Origin: Aquilaria yunnanensis
Lineage: Eukaryota; Streptophyta; Magnoliopsida; Malvales; Thymelaeaceae
Direction: 5' to 3'
Length of the DNA: 64,000 nucleotides
NCBI GenBank assembly: GCA_039654915.1
Contig: CM077600.1
Location: forward strand, 74,285,992 to 74,349,991
The translations under genes were made by a program, and so were the position numbers. The notes below the pieces were generated by a model, which did not search any database, was not told the DNA's origin, and worked only from the letters and a program-made list of their open reading frames with translations. The stretch's first letter is position 1. Every line of letters begins with the position of its first letter. Positions 32,190 to 40,914 of this stretch are shown here, piece by piece.

Positions 32190-35100
32190 ACCCAAAACTC
32201 TCTTCGATGACAATGAAAGAATGAACTTTGATAATCCTGTAAACACTACCGACTCGGATGACGAAGATCTTCAAGTATCTCCTGAGCTATTAAAAATGAT
32301 TGAGCGAGATGAAAAAGAAAGAGCAACAAGTCAAGAACCAACTGAGGTATTCAACCTGGGAGATAGTCAGGATGTAAAAGAAGTCAAGATTGGCACTTTA
32401 TTCCCTCCTGAAGAAAAAGAAGAATTAGTCCATTTATTGAAAGAATATGTGGATGTATTCGCCTGGTCATACCAAGATATGCCCGGCTTAAGCTCAGACA
32501 TAGTACTACACAAAATACCCTTGAAGCCTGGGGCGAAGCCTGTCAGACAGAAGTTACGAAGATTAAAGCCGGAGTTAATCTTAAGAGTAAAAGACGAGAT
32601 TCAAAAGCTGTGGGATGCAGGATTCCTTGGGGTCGCTGAATATACAGAATGGGTGGTTAACATTGTCCCAGTCGAAAAGAAAGAAAGTGGGAAACTAAGA
32701 GTTTGTCAGGACTACCGGCCTTTGAACGAAGCCAGTCCTAAAGATAACTTCCCACTTCCTCATATTGATACACTGGTGGATAATACCGCAGGAAACTCCT
32801 ACTTTTCCTTCATGGATGGTTTTTCTGGATACAATCAAATCAAACTTGATCCAGATGACATGATAAAAACTGCTTTTATTACCCTTTGGGGTACCTTCTA
32901 CTATAAGGTGATGCCTTTCGGGTTAAAGAATGCTGGTGCTACATATCAAAGAGCCATGGTCACGTTGTTCCATGACATGATGCATAAAGAAATTGAAGTA
33001 TATGTGGACGACATGATCGCCAAAACTTTCACTGCTGGGGGGCATCTAAAAGTGCTAAGAAAACTATTCGATAGACTTCACAAATATCAATTGAAGTTGA
33101 ATCCTGCCAAATGTACTTTTGGAGCCTCTTCAGGAAAGTTATTGGGTTTCATGGTCAGCAAGGACGGGATTCAAGTTGACCCGAGTAAAGTCAAAGCGAT
33201 ACAAGAAATGCAACCCCCGAAGACTCCAAAACAAGTAAGAAGTTTTCTGGGTAGAATCAACTTCATAGCAAGGTTCATATCACAATTGACGTCCAAGTGT
33301 GAACCGCTTTTCAAATCACTAAAGAAGAACAATCCGATTGAGTGGAATAACGAATGCCAAGAAGCGTTCGAGAAAATCAAACGATATCTATCAAATCCAC
33401 CAGTCTTGATACCACCTCGATCCGGAGAACCGTTGATTCTATATTTATCCATACAGGATTCTTCATTAGGATCCGTATTGGGTCAACGTGATGAGACAAG
33501 CAAGAAGGAGCATGCAATTTACTATTTGAGCAAAAAGCTTACCACATATGAAGCTAAATACTCAATAGTAGAAAAGTCCTGTTGTGCCCTTGCATGGGTA
33601 GCACATCGACTACGACACTACATGCTCAACAACACAACATTGCTGATCTCCAAGACTGATCCCATTAAGTACATTTTCGAGAAACCCGCTTTATCAGGCA
33701 GGATCGCAAAATGGCAAATGCTGTTATCTGAATACGACATACAGTATGTCACCCAAAAGGCCGTAAAAGGAAGTGTGATCGCTGAATATCTGGCTGATAG
33801 AGCATTGGAGGATTATGAGCCCATGAGAATGGACTTTCCTGATGGAGATATAATGACAATAGAACAGGAAGTCGATGAAGAAAATGAAACATGGAAAATG
33901 GCATTTGATGGAGCATCTAATGCTTTGGGACAAGGGATCGGAGCTATACTCATCTCTCCAAGCGGAGAGCAGTTTCCCCTCACAGCAAAAATTACATTTC
34001 CTTGTACCAACAATATAGTAGAGTATGAAGCATGTGCTATGGGACTCCAAATGGCATTGGATTTGAAAGTGCGAGATCTCCGAGTCTATGGGGATTCCGC
34101 ATTAGTCATATATCAAATCAATGGAGAATGGGAGACAAGAGATTCAAAATTAATCCCTTACCAAAAGCTTATACTAGACATGACTCGAAGATTTAACAGT
34201 ATAAGTTTCCATCATCTTCCAAGGGAAGATAATCAAATCCCAGACGCTTTAGCTACTTTGGCTGCTATGTACAAGATAAGCGACCCTGAGCATACTCCTG
34301 TGTTCGAGATGAAAATAATAGATTCTCCAGCTTATTGCATGAGCATCGAAGAAGAATTGGATGGAAAGCCTTGGTATCATGATATCAAGAAATACCTCCA
34401 AGAACGAACATACAAGAAATTTCTACGAAGATTGTCAATGGGTTTTCTTTTAAACCTAGACATACTCTACAAGAAAACCCCAGACTCGATGCTACTTCGC
34501 TGTGTAGATACTCATGAAGCACGAAAGATCATGGAAGAAGTTCATTCTGGAATATGTGGAGCACACACTAGTGGTCATACCATGGCAAGACAAATAATGA
34601 GGGCTGGCTACTATTGGCTCACATTGGAAAGTGATTGTATTAATCACGTGAGAAAATGTCACAAATGTCAAATATATGCCAACAAGATCCAAGCTCCACC
34701 CACCCCTCTTAATGTAACAGCAATACCTTGGCCTTTTGCCATGTGGGGAATTGACGTCATTGGAGCCATTACCCCTAAAGCTTCCAATGGTCACAAATTC
34801 ATCCTAGTGGCAATTGACTACTTCACTAAATGGGTAGAAGCTATGTCATATGCAAGTGTGACTCAAAAGGTGGTATGGCGGTTCATTAAGAAAGAAATCA
34901 TTTGTCGCTATGGGCCGCCGGAATGTATCATCTCAGACAATGCCACGAACCTGAACAATGCAATGATGCAGACTTTGTGCCGGCAGTTCAAAATCAAACA
35001 TCTCAATTCGGCACCTTATCGACCAATGATGAATGGTGCAGTAGAAGCGGCCAATAAAAATATCAAGAGAATTGTTGAAAAGATGATCGTCACTTACAAG

Positions 35101-35595
35101 GACTGGTATGAGATGTTACCTTTTGCACTACATGCTTATAGAACTTCTACCCGTACTTCTACTGGAGCAACACCTTTTTCTCTGGTATACGGTATGGAGG
35201 CTGTATTGCCCATCGAAGTTGAAATTCCTTCATTAAGGGTACTAATGGATACTCAATTAAGAGAAGCAGAATGGGTCAAAGCTAGATACGAGCAATTAAA
35301 TCTAATTGATGAAAGAAGAATGATAGCCCTCTGCCATGGGCAACTTTATCAAAGAAGGATGATTCGTTCTTACAACAAAAAGGTTCACCCACGACAATTT
35401 CACGAGGGTGACATAGTGCTCAAGAAAATTTTACCCATGCAACATGATTCAAGAGGAAAATGGACACCAAATTATGACGGGCCATATGTCGTGAAGAAAG
35501 CATTTTCAGGAGGGGCACTAATTCTGACAGAAATGGATGGACGAGAATTACCAAAGCCAGTAAATTCGGATGCAGTAAAGAAATACTTTGCATAA
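32190..35595 (+). CDS. Pol: reverse transcriptase, RNase H, second RNase H, integrase (Ogre)
   Basis: The uninterrupted frame from ATG 32221 encodes 1,124 residues; after splicing it begins at 32190. In ATG numbering: RT about 100-330 with D199 (FMDGFSGYNQI), MPFGLKNAGATY and YVDD at 261-264. The first RNase H (about 395-520) lacks clear catalytic aspartates, which is typical for Tat. The second, archaeal-like RNase H (about 557-690) has FDGASN, VEYEAC, YGDSALV and PDALATL. The integrase has an HHCC zinc region (VHSGICGAHTSGH, CHKCQ) and the catalytic triad D845 (WGIDVIG), D906 (IISDNATN) and E942, with 35 residues between the last two. It ends in LKKILPMQHDSRGKWTPNYD and GPYVV. All key residues are intact. 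Confidence 0.95.
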
Positions 35596-36984
35596 TGAAG
35601 AAATTTTCAAACAGAAGGGGAGAAGTGGATACAGGGTTACCAAAGTTTATTTGATCAAAGTTGTCAAAGAGAGCTTTCTTCTCTTACACTTTCATTATCT
35701 ATCTGTACCCAAGATTTTCATATTACCCATAAATAAAAAGCCAATTTTCCTTAACTTACCTTAGATTCTCACGTTCAAAATGCTAAAGTCGCTTCTATCC
35801 AGTTCTTTTCCTTCAAATCTCACATTCCTACTAGCCTTAAGTGTGCAATAAATTATGACTTTTGAAGGAAGAATAGTAATAATTAAAACTTAGAAAAAAC
35901 AAAGACCGTAGATTACTTTGATAAGCTTTATGAATTAAAACAGGTAAGATTGAGGTCCTGCTTTGCGAGCGGCACAGAACATAGGCTAACAAAGAAGAAG
36001 GAGTAACAAATCTTTGGGAGATAGCCTTGGTGGTAGCCTGAATGATCGCTTCAGAAGTCTTAACACGTCCATGTCAGCAAGAAAGAATCATACTCACGAA
36101 TATCTCAACAGGGACAATTATCCAGAGAGGCATAAAGTACGAGGCGGACATTAAGGAAATTGAAGCCAAAATTTAAGAACAAATCAAGGAAAGAAGATTT
36201 TTGAAAAGAGTTAGGCTTTTGAGACAATGGATAATAGCTGGAAAGCGAGACAATGAACAACAGCTGGAAAGCGAGACAATGAACAACAGCTGGAAAGCGA
36301 GACAATGAACAACAGCTGGAAAGCGAAACAATGGACAACAGTTGGAAAGCATAAAGAGATTCAACGATAGAAGGCAATTACAAAGAGGATCCAGTAAAGC
36401 AAAGATATAAAAAAATAAATCCATCAGTTACACATGCTCTGCATTCATGCATTTCACATCATGCATGCATGGCATACAGAACAAGGATCAAATGGGAAGC
36501 GTATCCACCGCACAGTCACAGCAATATAAGCTGACGTCTCAGTGACATCCGTTTTTACCAATCTACCGCTGGATGCACAGCTGATATAGTGGACCCAGCC
36601 CCATCAGCAATTCAAGGATAAAGTAGACAATATTGTCAAAATCCTGGTAATCAATTCAATAATCGAGGCTACACCGGGATGGACAGAATTGACGCCAGCT
36701 TAGCGGTATCCAAGATAAGAAATAGCTATGGTTAAAGATAAGCGCGGATATCGAGAAATATTGTCGTCGAAAGCAGACAATGGATTCAATAATCAAGGAC
36801 TGGATCAATGTCATGCCTGATGAGATATCAAAGATAAGAAATATCTATGATGCTAAAATAAAGTAGGATCCACTTTTCCGGTTAAACGGCGGATACGGTA
36901 CTCCGTGACTCTCAAGTCGGTTCTCTCAGTTGCCCATAATAACTGATTCCTTCACCCCTTCTTTCTTTTACTTTCTCCTAGAAA
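35596..36984 (+). other. Post-pol spacer of element D
   Basis: About 1.4 kb without a credible gene. It contains a 26-bp tandem repeat (36223-36350) and is otherwise unique within the window. Just before the first cargo gene is GTGACTCTCAAGTCGGTTCTC, which recurs in modified form (GTGACTTCTAAAGTCGGTTA, near 37743) before the second, so the upstream region was duplicated with the gene. I see no CTATAAAT box upstream of the first copy. Confidence 0.6.
36223..36350 (+). repeat. 26-bp tandem repeat, about five copies
   Basis: The unit is GAGACAATGAACAACAGCTGG followed by AAAGC, with slight changes in the first and last copies. It contains the palindrome CAGCTG. Non-coding on the plus strand. Confidence 0.85.
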
Positions 36985-37443
36985 ATGGATCCTACTTTTT
37001 CCGCCTTGCGAAAGTATTTCCCTTCTCTCCCAATGAACATCCTAAAAAAGATCTACCAAGTTCGCTGTGAACGATTAAGAGCTCTGATGCATAAAGGAAT
37101 CCCTGAAGATGTGCGGTGGTTAATTGAAGCTAAGGTTCGTCTGGCAGGTGAAATCCCAGAGGCATTTGTGTCTTACATGCCTGGTGTTGGCAAAAGTTCT
37201 TATGCCAGAAAAAGAAGAGCGAAAAGATTGCAAGTCTGCCATAAATGTGGTAGGTGGACTTGTAAGACTAGGTGTCGTTCTTTAGGAATGATCTCCAATA
37301 ATCGAGAAGATAAAATACGGTTCATCAAGAATGGCTTGAGTAAGGACTCATTGGATGATATCCAATTGACTCTTGAGACGCATTCTTGTGGATCTGTGCA
37401 ACGTGAAATTCTTGATTTATGGAGTATTTTTCATGAAGAATGA
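36985..37443 (+). CDS. Cysteine-rich basic protein copy 1 (carlavirus NABP-like), C-terminally truncated
   Basis: This is a 152-residue frame from ATG 36985. Order: conserved N-terminus (SALRKYFPSLP, LKKIYQVRCER), a middle GIPEDVRWLIEAKV block, a basic patch (residues 70-82, KSSYARKRRAKRL), then a C85-x2-C88-x4-C93-x3-C97 cluster, then FIKNGL. The basic patch followed closely by clustered cysteines and an FI-x2-G motif resembles the cysteine-rich nucleic-acid-binding proteins of carlaviruses (Pfam PF01623). That is my recognition by eye. A TGA at 37441 replaces a codon that is CGA in copy 2; the same frame then stays open and homologous to a TAG at 37531, so this copy lost about 30 residues by one nonsense change. 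The other two copies are full length. Confidence 0.7.
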   Translation: MDPTFSALRKYFPSLPMNILKKIYQVRCERLRALMHKGIPEDVRWLIEAKVRLAGEIPEAFVSYMPGVGKSSYARKRRAKRLQVCHKCGRWTCKTRCRSLGMISNNREDKIRFIKNGLSKDSLDDIQLTLETHSCGSVQREILDLWSIFHEE

Positions 37444-37694
37444 GACCGTTACAGTCCCGGGAATCTGACTTTAAACGACCCTGTTTGCCGGCTTGTAAGA
37501 AAGCTAGATGGGAAGCAGATCCTCGACTCATAGAAGCCGTTAATGCCGTTACTGGACGTAAAACCAGTGGAAGATGTAAGCCACAGTCACAATTACTGTA
37601 CATACAGTTTGTTATATTTGGAAAAATTTGCATTTTCTTTTGACAGATGTACATGCTCCCCTAAGTGTAATCGACACGTTATCCCTTTTCATCA

Positions 37695-37703
37695 CTATAA
37701 ATG
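37695..37703 (+). promoter_or_regulatory. TATA box upstream of cargo copy 2
   Basis: CTATAAATG is preceded by TTATCCCTTTTCATCA, 120 nt before ATG 37823. The same CCCTTT-CATCA-CTATAAAT block precedes copy 3, and a related one precedes the LOG-like gene. This suggests each gene has its own promoter rather than depending on the LTR. Confidence 0.55.
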
Positions 37704-37822
37704 CGTGTTCTTCCTTCTGATTAAACAACAGATAAGATACCCCGTGACTTCTAAAGTCGGTTATTCCAGTTTCCTGCAATAACTGATTCATTTCCCTCTT
37801 CTCTCAAATTCTTCTCTCATCA

Positions 37823-38371
37823 ATGGATTCTACTCTTTCTGTACTGCGAAAATACTTTCCTTCCCTCCCACTAAAAGTCCTTAAAAAGATCTACCTTGCT
37901 AGATGTGAAAGAATCAGAGTTTTTACACGCAAAGGCATTCCCGATAATGTGCAGTGGATAATTGAAGCTAAGGTCCGTTTGGCAGGTGAAGTTCCAGATG
38001 CATTTATGCCCCGCATGCCCGGTTTAGGTAAAAGCCGTTATGCCAAAAGGCGAAGAGCAAAGAGACTAGGCGTGTGTTATAAATGTGGGCGATGGAATTG
38101 TAATACTAAATGTCGCTCTTTAGGATACATCTCCATAAATCGTGAAGATAAAAGAAAATTCATTAAGAATGGCCTGCGTAAGGAGTCTCTGGAAGATATC
38201 CGAGAGACTCTTGAAACGCATTCTTGTGGAAAAGTGCAAGGTGAAATTATCGGTTTATGGAGGACTTACCATAAAGAACGAAACCGTTACAGTCTTGGGA
38301 ATGTGATTTTAAACGACCCTGTTTGTCAGTTTGTAAGAAAACTAGATGGGAAGCAAATCCCCGACTTATAG
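37823..38371 (+). CDS. Cysteine-rich basic protein copy 2 (carlavirus NABP-like), full length
   Basis: 182 residues from ATG 37823. The architecture is as in copy 1: SVLRKYFPSLP, basic patch KSRYAKRRRAKRL (70-82), C85-x2-C88-x4-C93-x3-C97 (VCYKCGRWNCNTKC), FIKNGLRKESLEDI, HSCG, and a C-terminal tail RYSLGNVILNDPVCQFVRKL missing from copy 1. It has no signal peptide or membrane segment. The basic patch could act in nuclear import and RNA or DNA binding. Viral relatives are reported as silencing suppressors or nuclear regulators, so such a role here is inference. Divergence from the other copies is spread over the whole gene, with the cysteines, basic patch and length kept, which suggests past selection. 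Confidence 0.72.
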   Translation: MDSTLSVLRKYFPSLPLKVLKKIYLARCERIRVFTRKGIPDNVQWIIEAKVRLAGEVPDAFMPRMPGLGKSRYAKRRRAKRLGVCYKCGRWNCNTKCRSLGYISINREDKRKFIKNGLRKESLEDIRETLETHSCGKVQGEIIGLWRTYHKERNRYSLGNVILNDPVCQFVRKLDGKQIPDL

Positions 38372-38520
38372 AAGGCATTGAAGCCATTACTGGACATGAA
38401 TCAGTAGAAGATGAGAGTCACGGTCATGATTCCTGTACATATAAGCTGTCATTTGTCTTTTCTTTTGACAATAATGTACTTGCTTCTGTAAGTGTAATTA
38501 ACGCATTATCCCTTTCATCA

Positions 38521-38530
38521 CTATAAATAT
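38521..38530 (+). promoter_or_regulatory. TATA box upstream of cargo copy 3
   Basis: CTATAAATAT directly follows TTATCCCTTTCATCA, matching the block before copy 2. It lies about 70 nt before the homologous start codon of copy 3 (38599). Confidence 0.55.
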
Positions 38531-38583
38531 GTGTTAGTTATTTCCGTTTCCTACAATCACTAATTTCTTTCTTTTTCTCTTAA

Positions 38584-39147
38584 ATGCCTCATTCATCAAT
38601 GGAGCCTTCTCTTTCCGCTCTACGAAAATATTTCCCTTCTTTCCCAATAAATGTTCTTAAAAAGGTTTATCAAGCTAGATGTGAACGATTCCGACTATTT
38701 ATGCACAAAGGCATTCCTGATAATGTGCGATGGCTAATCGAAGCTAAAGTTCGTTCGGTTGGTGAAGTTCCAGATGCGTTCTTTCCCCGTATGCCCGGCT
38801 TTGGTAAAAGCGTTTATGCCAAAAAGAGAAGAGCAAAGAGGCTAGGCGTCTGTCACAATTGTGGATGGTGGATTTGCGGTGCTAAATGTCGTTCTCCAGG
38901 AGTGATCACCAGAAATCGTAATGATAGAATAAGATTCATTAAGAATGGCTTGCGTAAGGAATCTCTAGAAGATATTCGAGAGGTTCTTGAAGTGCATTCT
39001 TGCGGAATAGTGCAATTTGAGGTTGTTGGATTATGGATAATTCTCCAAAAAGAACGAGAACGTTACAGTCTTGGGAATCTGACCCTAAACGACCCTGTTT
39101 GCCAGTTTGTGAAAAAGCTAGATGAGATGCAAATCACCGATTCATAG
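38584..39147 (+). CDS. Cysteine-rich basic protein copy 3 (carlavirus NABP-like), full length
   Basis: 187 residues from the first ATG (38584). The second ATG at 38599 (MEPSLSALRKYF) aligns with the starts of copies 1 and 2 and would give 182 residues; I favour it as the ancestral start, although the upstream ATG is usable. It keeps the basic patch (KSVYAKKRRAKRL), the cysteine cluster VCHNCGWWICGAKC, FIKNGLRKESLEDI, HSCG and the tail LTLNDPVCQFVKKL. One change is the R-to-W in the finger (CGWW instead of CGRW). Its 3' flank has been expanded into the tandem repeat at 39190-39670. Confidence 0.72.
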   Translation: MPHSSMEPSLSALRKYFPSFPINVLKKVYQARCERFRLFMHKGIPDNVRWLIEAKVRSVGEVPDAFFPRMPGFGKSVYAKKRRAKRLGVCHNCGWWICGAKCRSPGVITRNRNDRIRFIKNGLRKESLEDIREVLEVHSCGIVQFEVVGLWIILQKERERYSLGNLTLNDPVCQFVKKLDEMQITDS

Positions 39148-39189
39148 AAAGCATTGAAGCCGTTACTAGACGCAAAGCCAGTAGAAGAC

Positions 39190-39670
39190 GGAACAAGGTC
39201 ACGATTACTGTACGTGCTAGCTGTCGCTTTTGAAATTTTCCTCCCCTTTTGGTAATAATGTATCCACTCCTGACATGAACCAAAGTCACGATTACTGTAC
39301 GTGCTAGCTGTCGCTTTTGAAATTTTCCTCCTCTTTTAGCAATAATGTATCCACTCTTGACATAAGCCATAGTCACGATACTGTACATGCTAGCTGACGC
39401 TTTTGAAATTTTCCTCCCATAATGTACCCACTCCTGACATGAGCTATAATTATGACTACTGTATATACCTGCCACTTTTGAAATTTTCCTTCTCATTCGA
39501 CAATCATGTACCTACTCCTGACATAAGCTACAGTCGCGACTACTGTATATGTTACCAGCTATTTTGAAAATTTTCCTCCTCTTTTAACGATAGTGTACCC
39601 ATACCTGACCAGAGTCATACCCGTGACTACTATGAATAGCTGGCAATAATGTATCCATTCTTGAAAAATA
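39190..39670 (+). repeat. Tandem repeat of about 87 bp downstream of copy 3, about five units
   Basis: Each unit contains GTCACGATTACTGTACGTGC, then CGCTTTTGAAATTTTCCTCC and TAATGTATCCACTCCTGACA, with indels. A single diverged unit follows copy 1 (near 37580) and copy 2 (near 38420), so the array arose by amplifying the 3' flank of the gene. It is probably 3'-untranslated or terminator sequence. No protein is supported. Confidence 0.75.
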
Positions 39671-39695
39671 AAATTATTGCCTTATCTCTTCATCT

Positions 39696-39706
39696 CTATA
39701 AATATA
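39696..39706 (+). promoter_or_regulatory. TATA box upstream of the LOG-like gene
   Basis: CTATAAATATA is preceded by CCTTATCTCTTCATCT, related to the blocks before copies 2 and 3. It lies 41 nt before ATG 39737, so a transcript started from it would have a very short leader. Confidence 0.5.
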
Positions 39707-39736
39707 TCCTCTTTTCTCACAAGGGTAAGGATAGGA

Positions 39737-40366
39737 ATGGAGAAAACCCCAACTCGTAAATCCCGAAGTATTTGTGTATTTTCTGGGGCTTTTCCTGGAA
39801 AAGATGAAGAGTATTTAAAAGCAGCCAACCATTTGGGTAGAGTATTAGCTGAGCGAAAAATACATTTAGTTTATGGAGGAGGTAGTGTCGGATTAATGGG
39901 AGGTGTAGCATCAGCAGCATCTCTAGGAGGAAGTCAAGTTCTGGGCATTATCCCTGGACCTCTGAAATTTATTTCTGGGGGCACGATTGGAGAAGAATTA
40001 GTGGTTAAAAATTTGCAAGAGCGTGTGTTACAAATGCTTTTAAATGCTGATGCTTTTATCGCTCTACCAGGTGGTTTTGGCACATTGGGAGAAGTCTTTC
40101 AAATTGCTTCCATGGCCCAACTTAATTTGCATAAGAAACCCATTGGGCTTTTAAATGTTAACAATTTCTTTACAGGTCTGATAGCTTTTATGGATTATGC
40201 TATGCAGAAGAATTTCATATCAAGAGTAGCACGGCGAATCATAATATCCGCAACAACTGCTGAAGAATTGTTAGATAAAATACAAGCTTTTGTTCCTGAA
40301 CCAGATCCAGCAATGATTCAGATAGACTGGACACGACAGTCTTTCCCGACCAGTTCACTCCCATAA
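39737..40366 (+). CDS. LOG-family cytokinin riboside 5'-monophosphate phosphoribohydrolase-like protein
   Basis: 209 residues from ATG 39737, the first in-frame ATG. LOG enzymes release active cytokinin bases from their nucleotides in one step in the cytosol. Seen: SICVFSGAFPGKDEEY near the N-terminus (family: VFCGSSxG), YGGGSVGLMG (46-55), GIIPGPL, ADAFIALPGG and the family signature PGGxGTxxE as PGGFGTLGE (111-119). The length is typical. Differences: the usual Cys-Gly-Ser near the N-terminus is Ser-Gly-Ala, and in the region before the signature the Arg is kept (QERVLQM) but the following usual Lys is Val. Plant LOG genes normally have several introns; this copy has none, so it likely came through RNA. 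Enzyme activity is unproven. Confidence 0.85.
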   Translation: MEKTPTRKSRSICVFSGAFPGKDEEYLKAANHLGRVLAERKIHLVYGGGSVGLMGGVASAASLGGSQVLGIIPGPLKFISGGTIGEELVVKNLQERVLQMLLNADAFIALPGGFGTLGEVFQIASMAQLNLHKKPIGLLNVNNFFTGLIAFMDYAMQKNFISRVARRIIISATTAEELLDKIQAFVPEPDPAMIQIDWTRQSFPTSSLP

Positions 40367-40914
40367 TGGTCCTCTACTCACCCTGTTGAAGTATTGTGGA
40401 AGAAGAAGTGATCCGATCCGTTTTGCTTGTCCTTTAGTTTTATTATCAGCATTTTCTTTCGTGTTTTAGTTTTTCTTTTAAGGAATTTCTTTTTTTAATC
40501 TTATAAGATAGTTTCATCCATGCTGATATTAAAACCATAGGACAATGCCTTTAGGTTGGAATGGCTGAGTAAAGAGTAATTTTTATTGCTCTTGAGACGC
40601 ATCCTATTAGGTCTACTAGGCATAACATTTTGGGATAGTTAAGCTTCAACCTTATTTGGATGACATATCTCTCAAGCGAATCTATATTTACTAAAGAAAA
40701 TATTAGATGAACCTTGGATATTGATTCCAAACATCCATTCCCTTTACATAATTTGTTAGCGATATTGTCATCATTAAGATTCACTCATTTTATCGAAGTC
40801 TAAAGTTTCGCACTCGCCTATTATGCAAATTCACACTTTCAAAGAAAATTATTCCAATTCTAATTGCTTTCATATAAATTTCGCTCGAGGTTCAAGGAGA
40901 GTTCCTTAACCTCA
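40367..40914 (+). other. Spacer after the LOG-like gene
   Basis: Non-coding AT-rich sequence. T-rich stretches near 40480 could serve polyadenylation of the LOG-like transcript. The start of the hairpin repeat motif (TAAGGTAGGACC-like pieces) appears only from about 40915. Nothing else is recognised. Confidence 0.45.

Noticed and set aside
29424..34794. Minus-strand frames opposite the D gag-pro and pol
   Set aside because: They lie antisense to long conserved frames with intact catalytic motifs and have no support.
36105..36424. Leu/Ser-rich frames on the minus strand
   Set aside because: They are the translated complement of the 26-bp tandem repeat and have no start context or family resemblance.
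39677..39736. N-terminal extension of the LOG-like protein
   Set aside because: It would have to start at a TTG and lies across the TATA box; the first ATG at 39737 fits the family start.
36985..40366. Host genes flanking the retrotransposon
   Set aside because: They lie between pol and the polypurine tract, inside LTRs with one matching 5-bp duplication, so they are internal to the element.
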